A stretch of 49,461 nt of DNA from Poteriospumella lacustris (Eukaryota; Sar; Chrysophyceae; Chromulinales; Dinobryaceae): positions 35,664-85,124 of the forward strand of contig SMOI01000130.1 of NCBI GenBank assembly GCA_008000375.1. Direction: 5' to 3'. Position 1 is the stretch's first letter, and each line of letters starts with the position of its first letter. Below, piece by piece: positions 41,472-49,461 of the stretch. The translations under genes and the position numbers were made by a program. The notes beneath the pieces were generated by a model. It was not told the DNA's origin, made no database searches, and saw only the letters and a program-made list of their open reading frames with translations.

Positions 41472-42498
41472 ACGCTCGGCACTGCATTGGCGGTGGCAGT
41501 GGAGGTGGCGGTGGTGCTGCTGCCGCACTGTGGGCGGTATAGTAGTAGTAGTTGTTGCGTCTCTTGTAAATATCTTGTTTTTTGAAGGCGTCGTCTGTGG
41601 TTTTCTCTTTCGTATTGTTGACGTGACAACGGGGGGTTCGTACAGGCGTAACGGTGGTACACCCAGGTGATGGGAGGCGTGGACTACGAAAGGAGGAGAC
41701 GGAACGAGAGAACGGTCCTTGACTTGATGTACTCGTCGCCTGCTGTCGGGCTGTCTGTTCATCGGGGGGAGGGGGTGGTGGGGGAAGAAGTTAAGAAAAT
41801 ACTGTCGGCCCATTCACAAGCCATTGGCGACCTGTTGCGCAAACACAACAGGCGCATACCATGTGAAATAGGGCGAATCCATCGGAAAGAACGAGCAATA
41901 GGAGGAGGAGGAGGAGGAGGATTGGATTGAAACACTGCACGGCCAGCAGGGAGTAGAGCAGTCTAGTCAGAGATAAAGAATAACCGAGGAGGTAGAAGTG
42001 AGGAGGGCGGAGGCAGGTGGGTCCAGCAGGTGAAGTACACGGTCGATTGGTGGGCCAACGATGCTCTCTGTTTCTCCCCCTCTCCTCACTCTACGCGGCT
42101 GGAGAAAAAACCGTGAATAACAAATGAAAAGAAAACCGTCGCCGAACCAAGTGACAACCGATGGAAAACGCCGGCGCGCAAAGAAAAGAAAAGAAAAACA
42201 GGGTTGAAAAACCAAAAGAAAATCGACGAAACCGTTTAGCGAAGGGGCAGAAAGTAGCAGGAAAAAAAGAACAACGACAACATCGTTTCGCTTCATGTGT
42301 GTTCATCACACGGGGGCAGGCAGTGCGTAACAACTCAAACATAGCACAGGCGATCAACCAACGCAAATATACACAGAGAAACAAACTGCGCACATATACA
42401 ACCTGCTCACCCTTCCTCTGGGGAGGAGCTGGAAGAGGTGTTGTGCGAATCATCGATAAACATCATACTGAAGGAGGACACAGAGACACGGAAGAGTG
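41472..42498. other. Tail-to-tail intergenic region, 1 kb
   Basis: It lies between prmB (plus) and the dynein-stalk-like gene (minus). It has a GGA tract near 41901-41920 and A/G-rich sequence. Overlapping frames up to 120 codons have low-complexity composition and no recognisable motif. No gene is seen. Confidence 0.55.
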
Positions 42499-44284
42499 TC
42501 ACGAGTGATGGTCCAAGGGCGACAGCGAGACACCATCGTCGTCTTCGTCAAAGAGACCGTCCGTGGGAGACAGCTGACTCACTTGATGCTCTTGGACCGA
42601 GAATGGAGACAAGGGTGGTGCTGCACCACGCTCGTTGTGCGCCACTGACGCGGACGCTGGATCTGCTGGCGCAGTGGTGTGCTCAAAGTCCCAACGAATA
42701 CTCGCACCAAACCACGAGCTCCCGGGGCGTAGCGTGTCCTCTCCATCGTCCGATGGATTCAACGCGCGATCGATCAACTCGTTCAAATACAGCCGTATTT
42801 TCTCGTTGCGATCGCGAGGCACCAGTGACTGGGACAAACTCATCGATGATGACCGTGTGCCCGTTTGTACCTGTGGCAAGAGTACCGAACCATAGCTACG
42901 CCGTGCATCCGCAAACACGAGCAAATGGGCAATCATTTGGAAGCACTGCGCCCAACTGGCCAAATGGGTAGCTGGAATACAAATACTGGAAACAGCCTCC
43001 ACTTCGACCAATCCCAGACATTCCTCATCCCAAAAGGCCACCGCACGTTGTAGTTTCTTGGGATGTAACGCCAACGGTTTAATCTGTGTGCACACACAAC
43101 GGACAAGGAAGAAAGACCATTAAACGTTCGAACGTTCATCGTAACAAATTCGAAAGGTGACACAACGAGTGAGAGAACGTTACCTCATGAAGGAAATTAC
43201 GCATGACCAACATTTTCTCTTCGATGCATTTCTTCACGTTCGTCCAGGCCGGATCAATACCAATGATCGTCGCGATGAATCCCATCAATGCCAATATCGC
43301 ACGATGCGGGGCCGACAAGGCACCAACAAAGAAAATGTCTTCGTATCGAATCAATGATCCCAACCGTCGGAGTTCTTCCATCAATGCTTTCCATACGGCT
43401 TCGGCGCGTAAGTCATCACCAAGCACTCGTAGCGCAGATCCTTTGGCATAGACAATGTTTCGGATCGTTGAGAATATGGAGAGCTTCGCTTGTTGGCGGG
43501 CGATAGCTTTCATCGAACCCGTTGAGGATCGACGCTTTGTCGAGGATGGTGAAGACGACAAAATGCCCTTCGGTGGACCTTTAAGCTCGCTCGTGAAGCT
43601 GGACGCTGTCTTCGATGGCTGCAAAGGACTGGACGGTCTGCTTAGCTTTGGTGACGATGCGCGGCTTCCGTATGCTATGGACATGACAGCGATGGATGCA
43701 CTTAAGCTGCTCACGGGAGCTGTATGAGGACGTCTATGCTCCGTGATTGTGGCCGCCATGAGACTATCGTGAGCTCTCAACGGACTGGATACATTAGCAG
43801 TCTGTGGTCGCTCGTGATGATTGCGACTGTTTGGTGATGCCGGAGGAGAAATTTGTTGAGGCATGGGACTTCTCGTTGATAGTATTTTGGTCGCGTTGAG
43901 CTGTGATGGTTTTGAAGTGACCGCTGGCAGCATAGGGAAGCCCTTGTAGGACGCTTCGACAGGATCTCTATGCAGCGGTTTAGGCTTGAGCGGTTTCGCC
44001 AGAACAAATCGTTCATCCCATGGCAAGAAGTGCTTCATGGGTGGTTTGTACGGTGTACGCCAAATCTTTTTTTCTTCGCGCTTTCTCTTTGGTGACTTCA
44101 GACGTTTTCCCGACTGGACCCTTGGTGCAGATGAAGAGTGACCCAAATCGTTTTCGTTCCCAGCAGCATCACGTTGAATGTCTTTTGTCTCAATAACAAT
44201 AGCAGCTGCCTCTCTAATCTTGAGGTCGATATGAGACTCAGACGGGGCAAATATGTCAAACGAACCACGGGTGGCGTCTTCCAT
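42499..44284 (-). CDS. Unknown protein with a dynein-stalk-like (MT domain) region
   Basis: Exons 43184-44284 and 42499-43083 join in phase 0 (NFLHE|IKPLAL) across a 100-nt intron, giving 561 residues. The N-terminal half is basic and Ser/Pro-rich with RPQTA and RPHTA motifs. From about residue 270 a helical region begins. EDIFFVGALSAPHRAILALM, then GFIATIIGIDPAWTNVKKCI and HPKKLQRAVAFWDEECLGLV, and later HLASWAQCFQMIAHL, follow the order of the dynein heavy-chain microtubule-binding stalk domain ('dI.elks...PP..v..vmeav..llg..p.W...kk.l ... s.a...l..Wv.am..Y'). No AAA+ motor is present and the length is far too short for a dynein. The C-terminus is acidic. A cytoskeletal role is inference; a helical domain with chance similarity is the alternative. 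Confidence 0.72.
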
Positions 44285-44489
44285 CACGAAAAAATCAACT
44301 CACACTTTTCATGCAAAAATCTCAGCACAAATTGTAGAAACCGTGAACCTTCTCAAATGAAGAAGCAAGATTCACGAAATATGATGTTATGGGTTACTAA
44401 TACAACGTGAAACAAGTGCAAAACTATTGAAAGTCAAGCACCACTTTCTTGAGCTGACGAAACAAAAAAGAAACCCCAACATGGTCTAT

Positions 44490-44519
44490 CTTTCTATACG
44501 AGCACGGAGCAGCATCGAC
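44490..44519 (+). promoter_or_regulatory. Conserved upstream element of 5S rRNA copy 1
   Basis: These 30 bases are identical to those before 5S copy 2 (47108-47137), while the sequence further upstream differs. A CTATAC (44494-44499) lies about 21-26 bases before the transcript start, where TATA-like elements of RNA polymerase III 5S genes are found in some eukaryotes. Confidence 0.65.
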
Positions 44520-44637
44520 ATGATCGTTCATACTAACACTACTATACCCTAACCCGTCAGATCTAGGAAGTCAAGCGTGTTCAGGCTGGGCCAGTAGTAC
44601 GGTGGGTGACCACGTGCGAAGCCCCAGTGACGATCGT
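44520..44637 (+). rRNA. 5S ribosomal RNA, copy 1
   Basis: 118 bases. The ends pair: ATGATCGT (44520-44527) with ACGATCGT (44630-44637), one G-T pair included. The middle contains AAGTCAAGCGTG, the 5S loop/box A region, and the 3' half contains AGTAGTACGGTGGGTGACC, the universally recognisable 5S 'tAGTAc..gGatGgGTGAcc' segment (box C). A T-rich terminator follows. It sits between two protein genes, not in an rDNA repeat within this window. It overlaps in antisense the last exon of the hypothetical gene 44549-45198. The exact ends are estimated to within 2 bases. Confidence 0.93.
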
Positions 44638-45198
44638 TTTGTTTTCTTTTTATGTCCACACGCCTTTGGCGTTCCGGTCTGGTTGTTTTTAACTGATCTT
44701 CATATGCTTCTTTATTTCTATAGTCTTTACGCATCAAAGCTTTTAAGTGAAAATTGTTTTGCTGAGACAAGTTGCTTGTAAAGATGGATTGTCCATTGAA
44801 AAGTTTATGTGGGTTCGTGTGTTATCTCGGCCAAGCTTCCAATGACTTGCTCACTGGTCAATATGTAGTCACTACATCAAATCGAGTGGTAGTATCTAGC
44901 ACAAACTGGTGAGCCTCTATAGAAAAGAGTTGTGGAAATATGCCCCCGTTGTTCACTAGATGTGTTTGCTTGTTTTCACACCGTAGCCAAACGTCGCTGA
45001 ATTTAGCGTATAAATCTTGATTCTGTCGGAACTCAGAACTGAAAAACGATGATGACACCTCGTTCTCTTCAAGGTCGCCATCAGCTACAGCCTCTTTGCT
45101 ACCACCTCCTCACAATCGGATCCTAACAGCGAATCTTCCTGTCTCTCGCAACGTTGCAACAATGCGAAATGCGCCATTGGGGATGTCGGCTTCATCAT
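44549..45198 (-). CDS. Hypothetical 168-residue protein, last exon antisense to 5S copy 1
   Basis: A three-exon model, 45114-45198, 44876-45084 and 44549-44761, keeps phase throughout. The introns are 29 nt (GTGAGG...CTGTAG) and 114 nt (GTAGTG...TCTCAG). The product is protein-like: MMKPTSPMAHFALLQRCERQ, an acidic stretch (SDSDGDLEENE), then SEFRQNQDLYAKFSDVWLRC, FSIEAHQFVLDTTTRFD and HLKALMRKDYRNKEAYEDQL. The 29-nt intron is unusually small; a one-base frameshift there would be the alternative and would make this a pseudogene. The last 30 or so codons are the reverse complement of the 5S gene and its T-tract, so the original C-terminus may have been lost to insertion of the 5S unit. I do not recognise the family. 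Confidence 0.45.
44637..44651 (+). terminator. RNA polymerase III T-tract after 5S copy 1
   Basis: TTTTGTTTTCTTTTT directly after the 5S 3' end. Confidence 0.75.
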
Positions 45199-45243
45199 GA
45201 CAAAGTTGAATTTGAAGGAAAGGCTGATTGATTGTGGACGAGA
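45199..45243. promoter_or_regulatory. 45-bp gap between divergent start codons
   Basis: The ATGs of the hypothetical gene (45198, minus) and the receptor-like gene (45244, plus) are only 45 bases apart. If both models are right, the promoter elements must overlap the neighbour's transcribed region or leaders must be extremely short. Confidence 0.4.
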
Positions 45244-46549
45244 ATGACATTCAGAGTTCTCCTATTACTTGCCACTTTTGCTATTCTTTTGTCTGTTACA
45301 GCAGGGGATGAAATCAATAACCTGAATGAGCTGTATGACGCTATTGAAGCTGGCCCAAATCGGAAGGTGGGATTCTTGTCTATGGGCAACTTCCAGGCAG
45401 TGCGCAACACTCTACCAACTAATGTGGAACCCGTGATTGTTCCCAGTGTCAATCAGTTGTCCGCTTTGATTAATAATGACACAGTGGTAGCTGGATTGCT
45501 GACTCAGATACCTCCATCAGGTTTCAATCAGTTCTCATCCGGTATCTTGTCGCCCCAGACTATGTTTGTGGCCAAAAATGCTTCCACGTTATTGCAGGCA
45601 ACCATCAGTAAGTGACCTACATCTATCCCTTCCATCATCTTTGCGGTGAATTGATGATTTCCTTCATGGGCTGCAGATGCGGCCATCGTACGTGTGATCG
45701 AAAGCGGCGAGGTTTTCACGATTGCTCGGAACAATCCTCCTTTCATTGTCACTGAGGCGAACTCTTGTGCTACCGACGGCGACTTCTATCCATTCCCAGC
45801 AGCTGAATCGTTGGTTAATGAACGGTGGTTTCAACGTGGAAGCATCTCCGTGGCATCCCTGGCAGGTGCCAATTGGGGCAATACTGGCAACTACCTGATT
45901 GACCCACCCACTGGCTTCTGGCCCGAGTACTTTGGTAAGGAGCCTTGTGAGGCATCGGATGTGAAAAGAACGTTTATCATTCTTTATTCTTCCTGTAGAT
46001 GCCATCTCTGCTCAGCTCGTTGCTGCTTATAGTAGCAGCAATGCAAACTTCACGGGTTTGAGTCGCGTCTACTACCCTTCCAGTACCGCCGTTCTCAATG
46101 CCATTGCAGGAGGTCACGTCGACGCCAGCGATGCATACTTTGTTGTGGATGGCTCATACAAGAATCTGGGTCGTAGCATTTCGTTCACGTTCTCTTGTTT
46201 CACGATGGCATCAGGTTCCACCTACTTCACGAAGCGAGTTCAGGGTAGCAGTCAACCAGTCCTCAGTGACGGTGCCTACGCCGGTATCTCTATTGGTGGT
46301 GTCCTGCTTGCCTCCGGTGCGGTATTCTTGACTTATCTCATCGTGCAAGAACGAAGAGGTCGCCCCCTCTTTTCACCCCTACGCGATTACGACGACGATG
46401 ATGTCTCCGTCTCGTCTGTGGAGAAGAAACAGAAACAGCGGCAGATCGAACAAGACAACGTAAGAACTGGGGACCCTGGAGTGAGTGGGGACATTCAGTT
46501 GCTTTCCATCGTGGGCGGTGGCTTTTTACAGACAGATCGCTCTGTTTAA
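45244..46549 (+). CDS. Secreted-domain single-pass membrane protein, binding-protein-like
   Basis: Exons 45244-45607, 45677-45934 and 45999-46549 join across introns of 69 and 64 nt, phase 1 each, giving 390 residues. A signal peptide is clear (MTFRVLLLLATFAILLSVTA, cut near residue 20). The ectodomain of about 270 residues has N-glycosylation sites (for example NASTLL, NFTG) and short stretches like those of solute-binding-protein folds: RKVGFLSMGNFQAVRNTL, VRVIESGEVFTIARNNPPF, GFWPEYFDAI. One TM span near residue 300 (IGGVLLASGAVFLTYLIV) is followed by a charged tail (RRGRPLFSPLRDYDDDD). It is a type I membrane protein, perhaps a receptor or sensor. The solute-binding-protein-like fold is inference and I name no ligand. 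Confidence 0.82.
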
Positions 46550-47107
46550 GACATCAGATCAAATCGGAAATGAACCGTCAACAAGTTTAAACTTACCGTC
46601 ATAAATTTTTGTGTGCGTTTTAGTGCAGCCAGTCCTTTAGTTAGTCTCGTTGTAGTATTAGTGGCGTTTATTCGCTGTTTTCCCCCTGATTTAAAGTCCT
46701 TGTATTTCATTTTCTCTTGATAAAACAGCAAAGTGGTAACCTATGCAAGACGCGTATGATTCTCCCTTTAAGTGTGTCAAATCCAACAAACGACCGATTC
46801 TATTTTTTCCAATGCTACTGACAACCAAAGCGCACATACGAAACAGCAACCCTGGTACCTAACCCGGCCGCCGAAAAAACGGCTCGCGCGCAGAATCAGC
46901 TACGGTTCCGATTCCGCCGACCGACCGAGGCCATGCACAGGCGACGACGACGCGCCACCATGACGCCGTGTGCGTCGCAGCAGGCAGCAGCACATTGGAG
47001 CCATCGTCGACAAGGAGCTGTCGTTGTTGATGACTGCGAAGCGCGTCGATTCGAGTCGAATGGGGTGTGCGTGGAGGTGGGTCGTCGGTGAGTGTGCGTG
47101 CTACTGG
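46550..47107. other. Intergenic before 5S copy 2
   Basis: It holds the 3' end of the receptor-like gene and the region before 5S copy 2. The part from about 46860 to 47100 is more GC-rich (CGACGACGACGCG) than its surroundings. No gene is recognised. Confidence 0.5.
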
Positions 47108-47137
47108 CTTTCTATACGAGCACGGAGCAGCATCGAC
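47108..47137 (+). promoter_or_regulatory. Conserved upstream element of 5S rRNA copy 2
   Basis: Identical to the 30 bases before 5S copy 1, including CTATAC at the same distance from the transcript start. Confidence 0.65.
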
Positions 47138-47255
47138 ATGATCATTCATACTAACACTACTATACCCTAACCCGTCAGATCTAGGAAGTCAAGCGTGTTC
47201 AGGCTAGGCCAGTAGTACGGTGGGTGACCACGTGCGAAGCCCCAGTGACGATCGT
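47138..47255 (+). rRNA. 5S ribosomal RNA, copy 2 (two substitutions)
   Basis: 118 bases, identical to copy 1 except for G to A at 47144 and G to A at 47206. The first change turns a G-C pair of the terminal helix into an A-C mismatch (47144 with 47249). Internal control regions are intact. It may be a working variant or an early pseudogene. Confidence 0.9.
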
Positions 47256-47273
47256 TTTGTTTTCTTCTTTTTT
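47255..47273 (+). terminator. RNA polymerase III T-tract after 5S copy 2
   Basis: TTTTGTTTTCTTCTTTTTT directly after the 5S 3' end; the first 12 bases match copy 1. Confidence 0.75.
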
Positions 47274-47481
47274 GCCTTCGTCCGCTTTCTCGTCGTCTCA
47301 TGCAAGTTTGTTGTTCAAAACAGATGGTTTGCGTACTTGTGTTTGCTGCATATATTGATACTTATTGACGTAAATTACAAAACGAAACCTATCGATTGGC
47401 AGGATTTAATCGTTCTTGTTGGCTCATGTGGTTGTAACAGCACAAACTAACTGGTTGGCGAACATTTCGCATGGATAAAAG

Positions 47482-49461
47482 CTAACCCTTAATGAACCGA
47501 AGTCCTAAGTAGGCCAAAAGTCTGAATCCGACAATGAGAACGACAAGATAACCTATGCATTCTCCCACTGTGTACTCATAGTAGCCGTACGTATCGATGA
47601 TTGCTGCGCTTCCTGGGATTCCTTCCAAGAGTGGCTTAACAGCACCAATGTAGGCATATTTCAAGTAGGATAACGCGTCAGCCCATTTCCAGTGGGGATA
47701 CTCGTGAAGCTGCTTTGGGGACGTATAGTAGCCTCCAAATAGACGAGTGGCCTCGAACAAGAATGACACGACAACGGTTGATCGATCAATCGAAACACAA
47801 ATGCAGACAACCGCCGCGCACAAGGAAGTGGCGGCATATGTGTCCAGAATACAAAACAACATGTAGATACCGAACTTGTGGGCAGATGGTTGGTATCCAA
47901 CAGTGTAGTAAACAATGGCAGCAAACAGAATCGGTGGCCACAAAAGAGTGATCAAGTCGCAAGTTGTTCTGGCCATGAAATATGAGGACACTTGATAAGC
48001 TCCAGCTTGACGCTCTCGCAACATGATCGCACGTTCAGACGGGAATGCAATAATTGTTTGCAACGATGCTCCTACACCTTGATTGACCATCGCAAAGAAG
48101 ACCGAAGGGCGGATCAATTTGATCGTCGCCGCGCTATTCCCACTATCCTTCCAAAATCCGTATCCCAAAAAGATGGCCATGATCACTGTCACCACTAAAG
48201 TCATCAAAGCCAACTCCCATCGACGATAATACTGCTTGAAACAACGATGCGTCAGCACCAAATACTCCCGGAACCACGAACGAGCTCCTTCCTGTGTATA
48301 GAACGGCTTCTCGATGCCCAACGTCAAATCCACTGGTACCCTCAGCTTGTGGTCTTCGATGCGGTCTCCTTCCTTCCGATGCTCGTCCTCCGACACTGCC
48401 ACCACATTCAACAAATGGTCCGCCAAGTTCTCATCCGTCGGACATGGCATGCCGATGTTCTCCAAAAAGCCCACCACTTTCATCGAGTTGCCCTGATACA
48501 CAATGTTGCCCTGCTTCATCAGAATCAAATTGTCGAACAATCGATACACCTTCGGCTGCGGCTGATGGATCGTGCACACCACTGTGCATTCACCGGAGTC
48601 CGCCAGATGCTTCAGCGCCTTGCACACCGAAAACGCCGTCGACGAGTCCAGACCGGACGTGGGCTCGTCCAAAAACATCAACTTCGGACGATTCAACAAC
48701 TCTATCGCCACGCACACACGCTTTCGCTCGCCGCCGGAAATGCCCTTGCGGCGCGTGTCACCAATGATCACATTGCGAGTGTGCTCGATGCCCATCAGTG
48801 CTAATACTTCGTCCACGCGTGCCTTGCGCTGCTCCTTCGTCAAGTCCGACGACATCCGCAACTGCGCCGCATAGAACATGGTCTCCTCCACCGTGAACTC
48901 CGCGTGCAACAAATCGTCCTGCATCACGTACGCCGACATCGTCTTCAAGTGGGCTCGCGAGTATTCTCGGCCGTTCAGGCGAATATCGCCCGAAATGTCC
49001 ATGTATGCCGGGTCCAACCGCAGAGACAAGGTACTCAGCAGCGTGGTCTTGCCGCTGCCAGATGATCCCATGATGGCCCACAAACCACCGGTAATTTTAC
49101 CCGAAATGTCCTTCAGAAGCATCTTCGGAATGCGCGACTTTGTCGTGACTTTTAACCCCGCAAACGTCAGCACCGTCGGCGAGTTGTCGGGAGCCGCAGG
49201 AGAAAATGTCATGGCTCGCTTGCGACCCAAGGCTCCGGAGTTTACGTGAATGGCGTCGTCAATGGTGAATCGGCGCTTGCTTGGATGGCGTTCTTCAGGC
49301 TCGTCAAGCACGATATCGATCGCCTCTAATTCTCGCTCCTCGTCCGAGATGACGCTACCTTCAAATTGATGAGCATCGCCGGAGAGGACAATACCTTGCT
49401 CATGATCGACCAGGGCATCAGAAGTTGGCACAGCTTCTCGCTGGGGATGAGTGTTTCCCAT
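47482..49461 (-). CDS. ABCG-family half-transporter
   Basis: 659 residues; ATG at the very last base triplet of the window (49459-49461), stop TAG at 47482, no intron. The layout NBD then TMD is that of ABCG half-transporters (about 600-700 residues). Walker A GSSGSGKTT is at 132-140, the Q-loop Gln at 181, the signature ISGGERKR at 241, Walker B LMFLDEPTSGLDS at 261 and the H-loop His at 299. From about residue 430 there are six hydrophobic spans (ALMTLVVTVIMAIFLGYGFW, DLITLLWPPILFAAIVYYTV and so on). All catalytic motifs look intact. It must dimerise to work; lipids, sterols or drugs are the family's usual exports. The substrate is unknown. An additional upstream exon outside the window cannot be excluded. 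Confidence 0.93.
   Translation of the reverse strand: MGNTHPQREAVPTSDALVDHEQGIVLSGDAHQFEGSVISDEERELEAIDIVLDEPEERHPSKRRFTIDDAIHVNSGALGRKRAMTFSPAAPDNSPTVLTFAGLKVTTKSRIPKMLLKDISGKITGGLWAIMGSSGSGKTTLLSTLSLRLDPAYMDISGDIRLNGREYSRAHLKTMSAYVMQDDLLHAEFTVEETMFYAAQLRMSSDLTKEQRKARVDEVLALMGIEHTRNVIIGDTRRKGISGGERKRVCVAIELLNRPKLMFLDEPTSGLDSSTAFSVCKALKHLADSGECTVVCTIHQPQPKVYRLFDNLILMKQGNIVYQGNSMKVVGFLENIGMPCPTDENLADHLLNVVAVSEDEHRKEGDRIEDHKLRVPVDLTLGIEKPFYTQEGARSWFREYLVLTHRCFKQYYRRWELALMTLVVTVIMAIFLGYGFWKDSGNSAATIKLIRPSVFFAMVNQGVGASLQTIIAFPSERAIMLRERQAGAYQVSSYFMARTTCDLITLLWPPILFAAIVYYTVGYQPSAHKFGIYMLFCILDTYAATSLCAAVVCICVSIDRSTVVVSFLFEATRLFGGYYTSPKQLHEYPHWKWADALSYLKYAYIGAVKPLLEGIPGSAAIIDTYGYYEYTVGECIGYLVVLIVGFRLLAYLGLRFIKG

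Noticed and set aside
47040-47060. GATTCGAGTCGA as a possible tRNA T-loop
   Set aside because: No acceptor stem, anticodon arm or upstream A box could be paired around it. No tRNA gene was found anywhere in the window.
46859-47149. 96-codon minus-strand frame upstream of 5S copy 2
   Set aside because: Composition is Arg/Thr-rich from CGACGACG-type sequence. It overlaps the 5S upstream element, and no splice or homologue-like motif is seen.

Overview
This is a gene-dense nuclear window from a microbial eukaryote. All protein genes with more than one exon that I could resolve use short GT-AG introns (mostly 61-119 nt, one of 665 nt). The genes have eukaryotic functions (TFIIB, the t-UTP protein WDR75, an exostosin-like transferase, an ABCG half-transporter), and two 5S rRNA genes lie among them. 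The overall style (short introns, bacterial-type accessory enzymes, an exostosin-like type II protein, an ABCG transporter with a short N-terminal cap) suggests a stramenopile, possibly oomycete-like. I cannot name the species from the sequence, and another SAR-group protist is possible.

Layout. 1-12.4 kb is moderately GC and mostly minus strand: a 5'-complete but window-truncated membrane-anchored histidine phosphatase, a CRAL-TRIO lipid-transfer protein, TFIIB with an insertion and a long tail, a PPP-family phosphatase fold that has lost all four metal/phosphate motifs (a pseudophosphatase), an unknown acidic nuclear-type protein (plus strand), a bacterial-type SGNH hydrolase, and a 778-residue polytopic membrane protein. 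12.9-36.9 kb is dominated by three very long, disordered, repeat-rich proteins on the plus strand: a 1362-residue protein with three UIM-plus-UBA-like modules and an array of RRxSG sites, a 690-residue acidic protein with four copies of a WKPP...GLDN...PIV module, and a 2998-residue GC-rich protein. WDR75 lies among them on the minus strand. This part carries most of the microsatellites.

37-49.5 kb holds an exostosin-like transferase (minus) divergent from a mitochondrial-type PrmB methyltransferase (plus), and then a protein with a dynein-stalk-like domain. A cluster at 44.5-47.3 kb has two nearly identical 5S rRNA genes flanking a divergent pair: a small hypothetical protein whose last exon overlaps 5S copy 1 in antisense, and a secreted or membrane receptor-like protein. 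The window ends with a complete ABCG half-transporter.

Working together: this is mostly a housekeeping neighbourhood, not an operon. Gene expression is well represented (TFIIB, WDR75 for pre-18S rRNA, two 5S genes, PrmB for organellar ribosomal protein uL3). The best candidates for undescribed biology are the triple UIM/UBA-like protein with its phosphosite array, the WKPP-module protein, and the pseudophosphatase. All assignments are from reading translations and motifs by eye; no database search was run.
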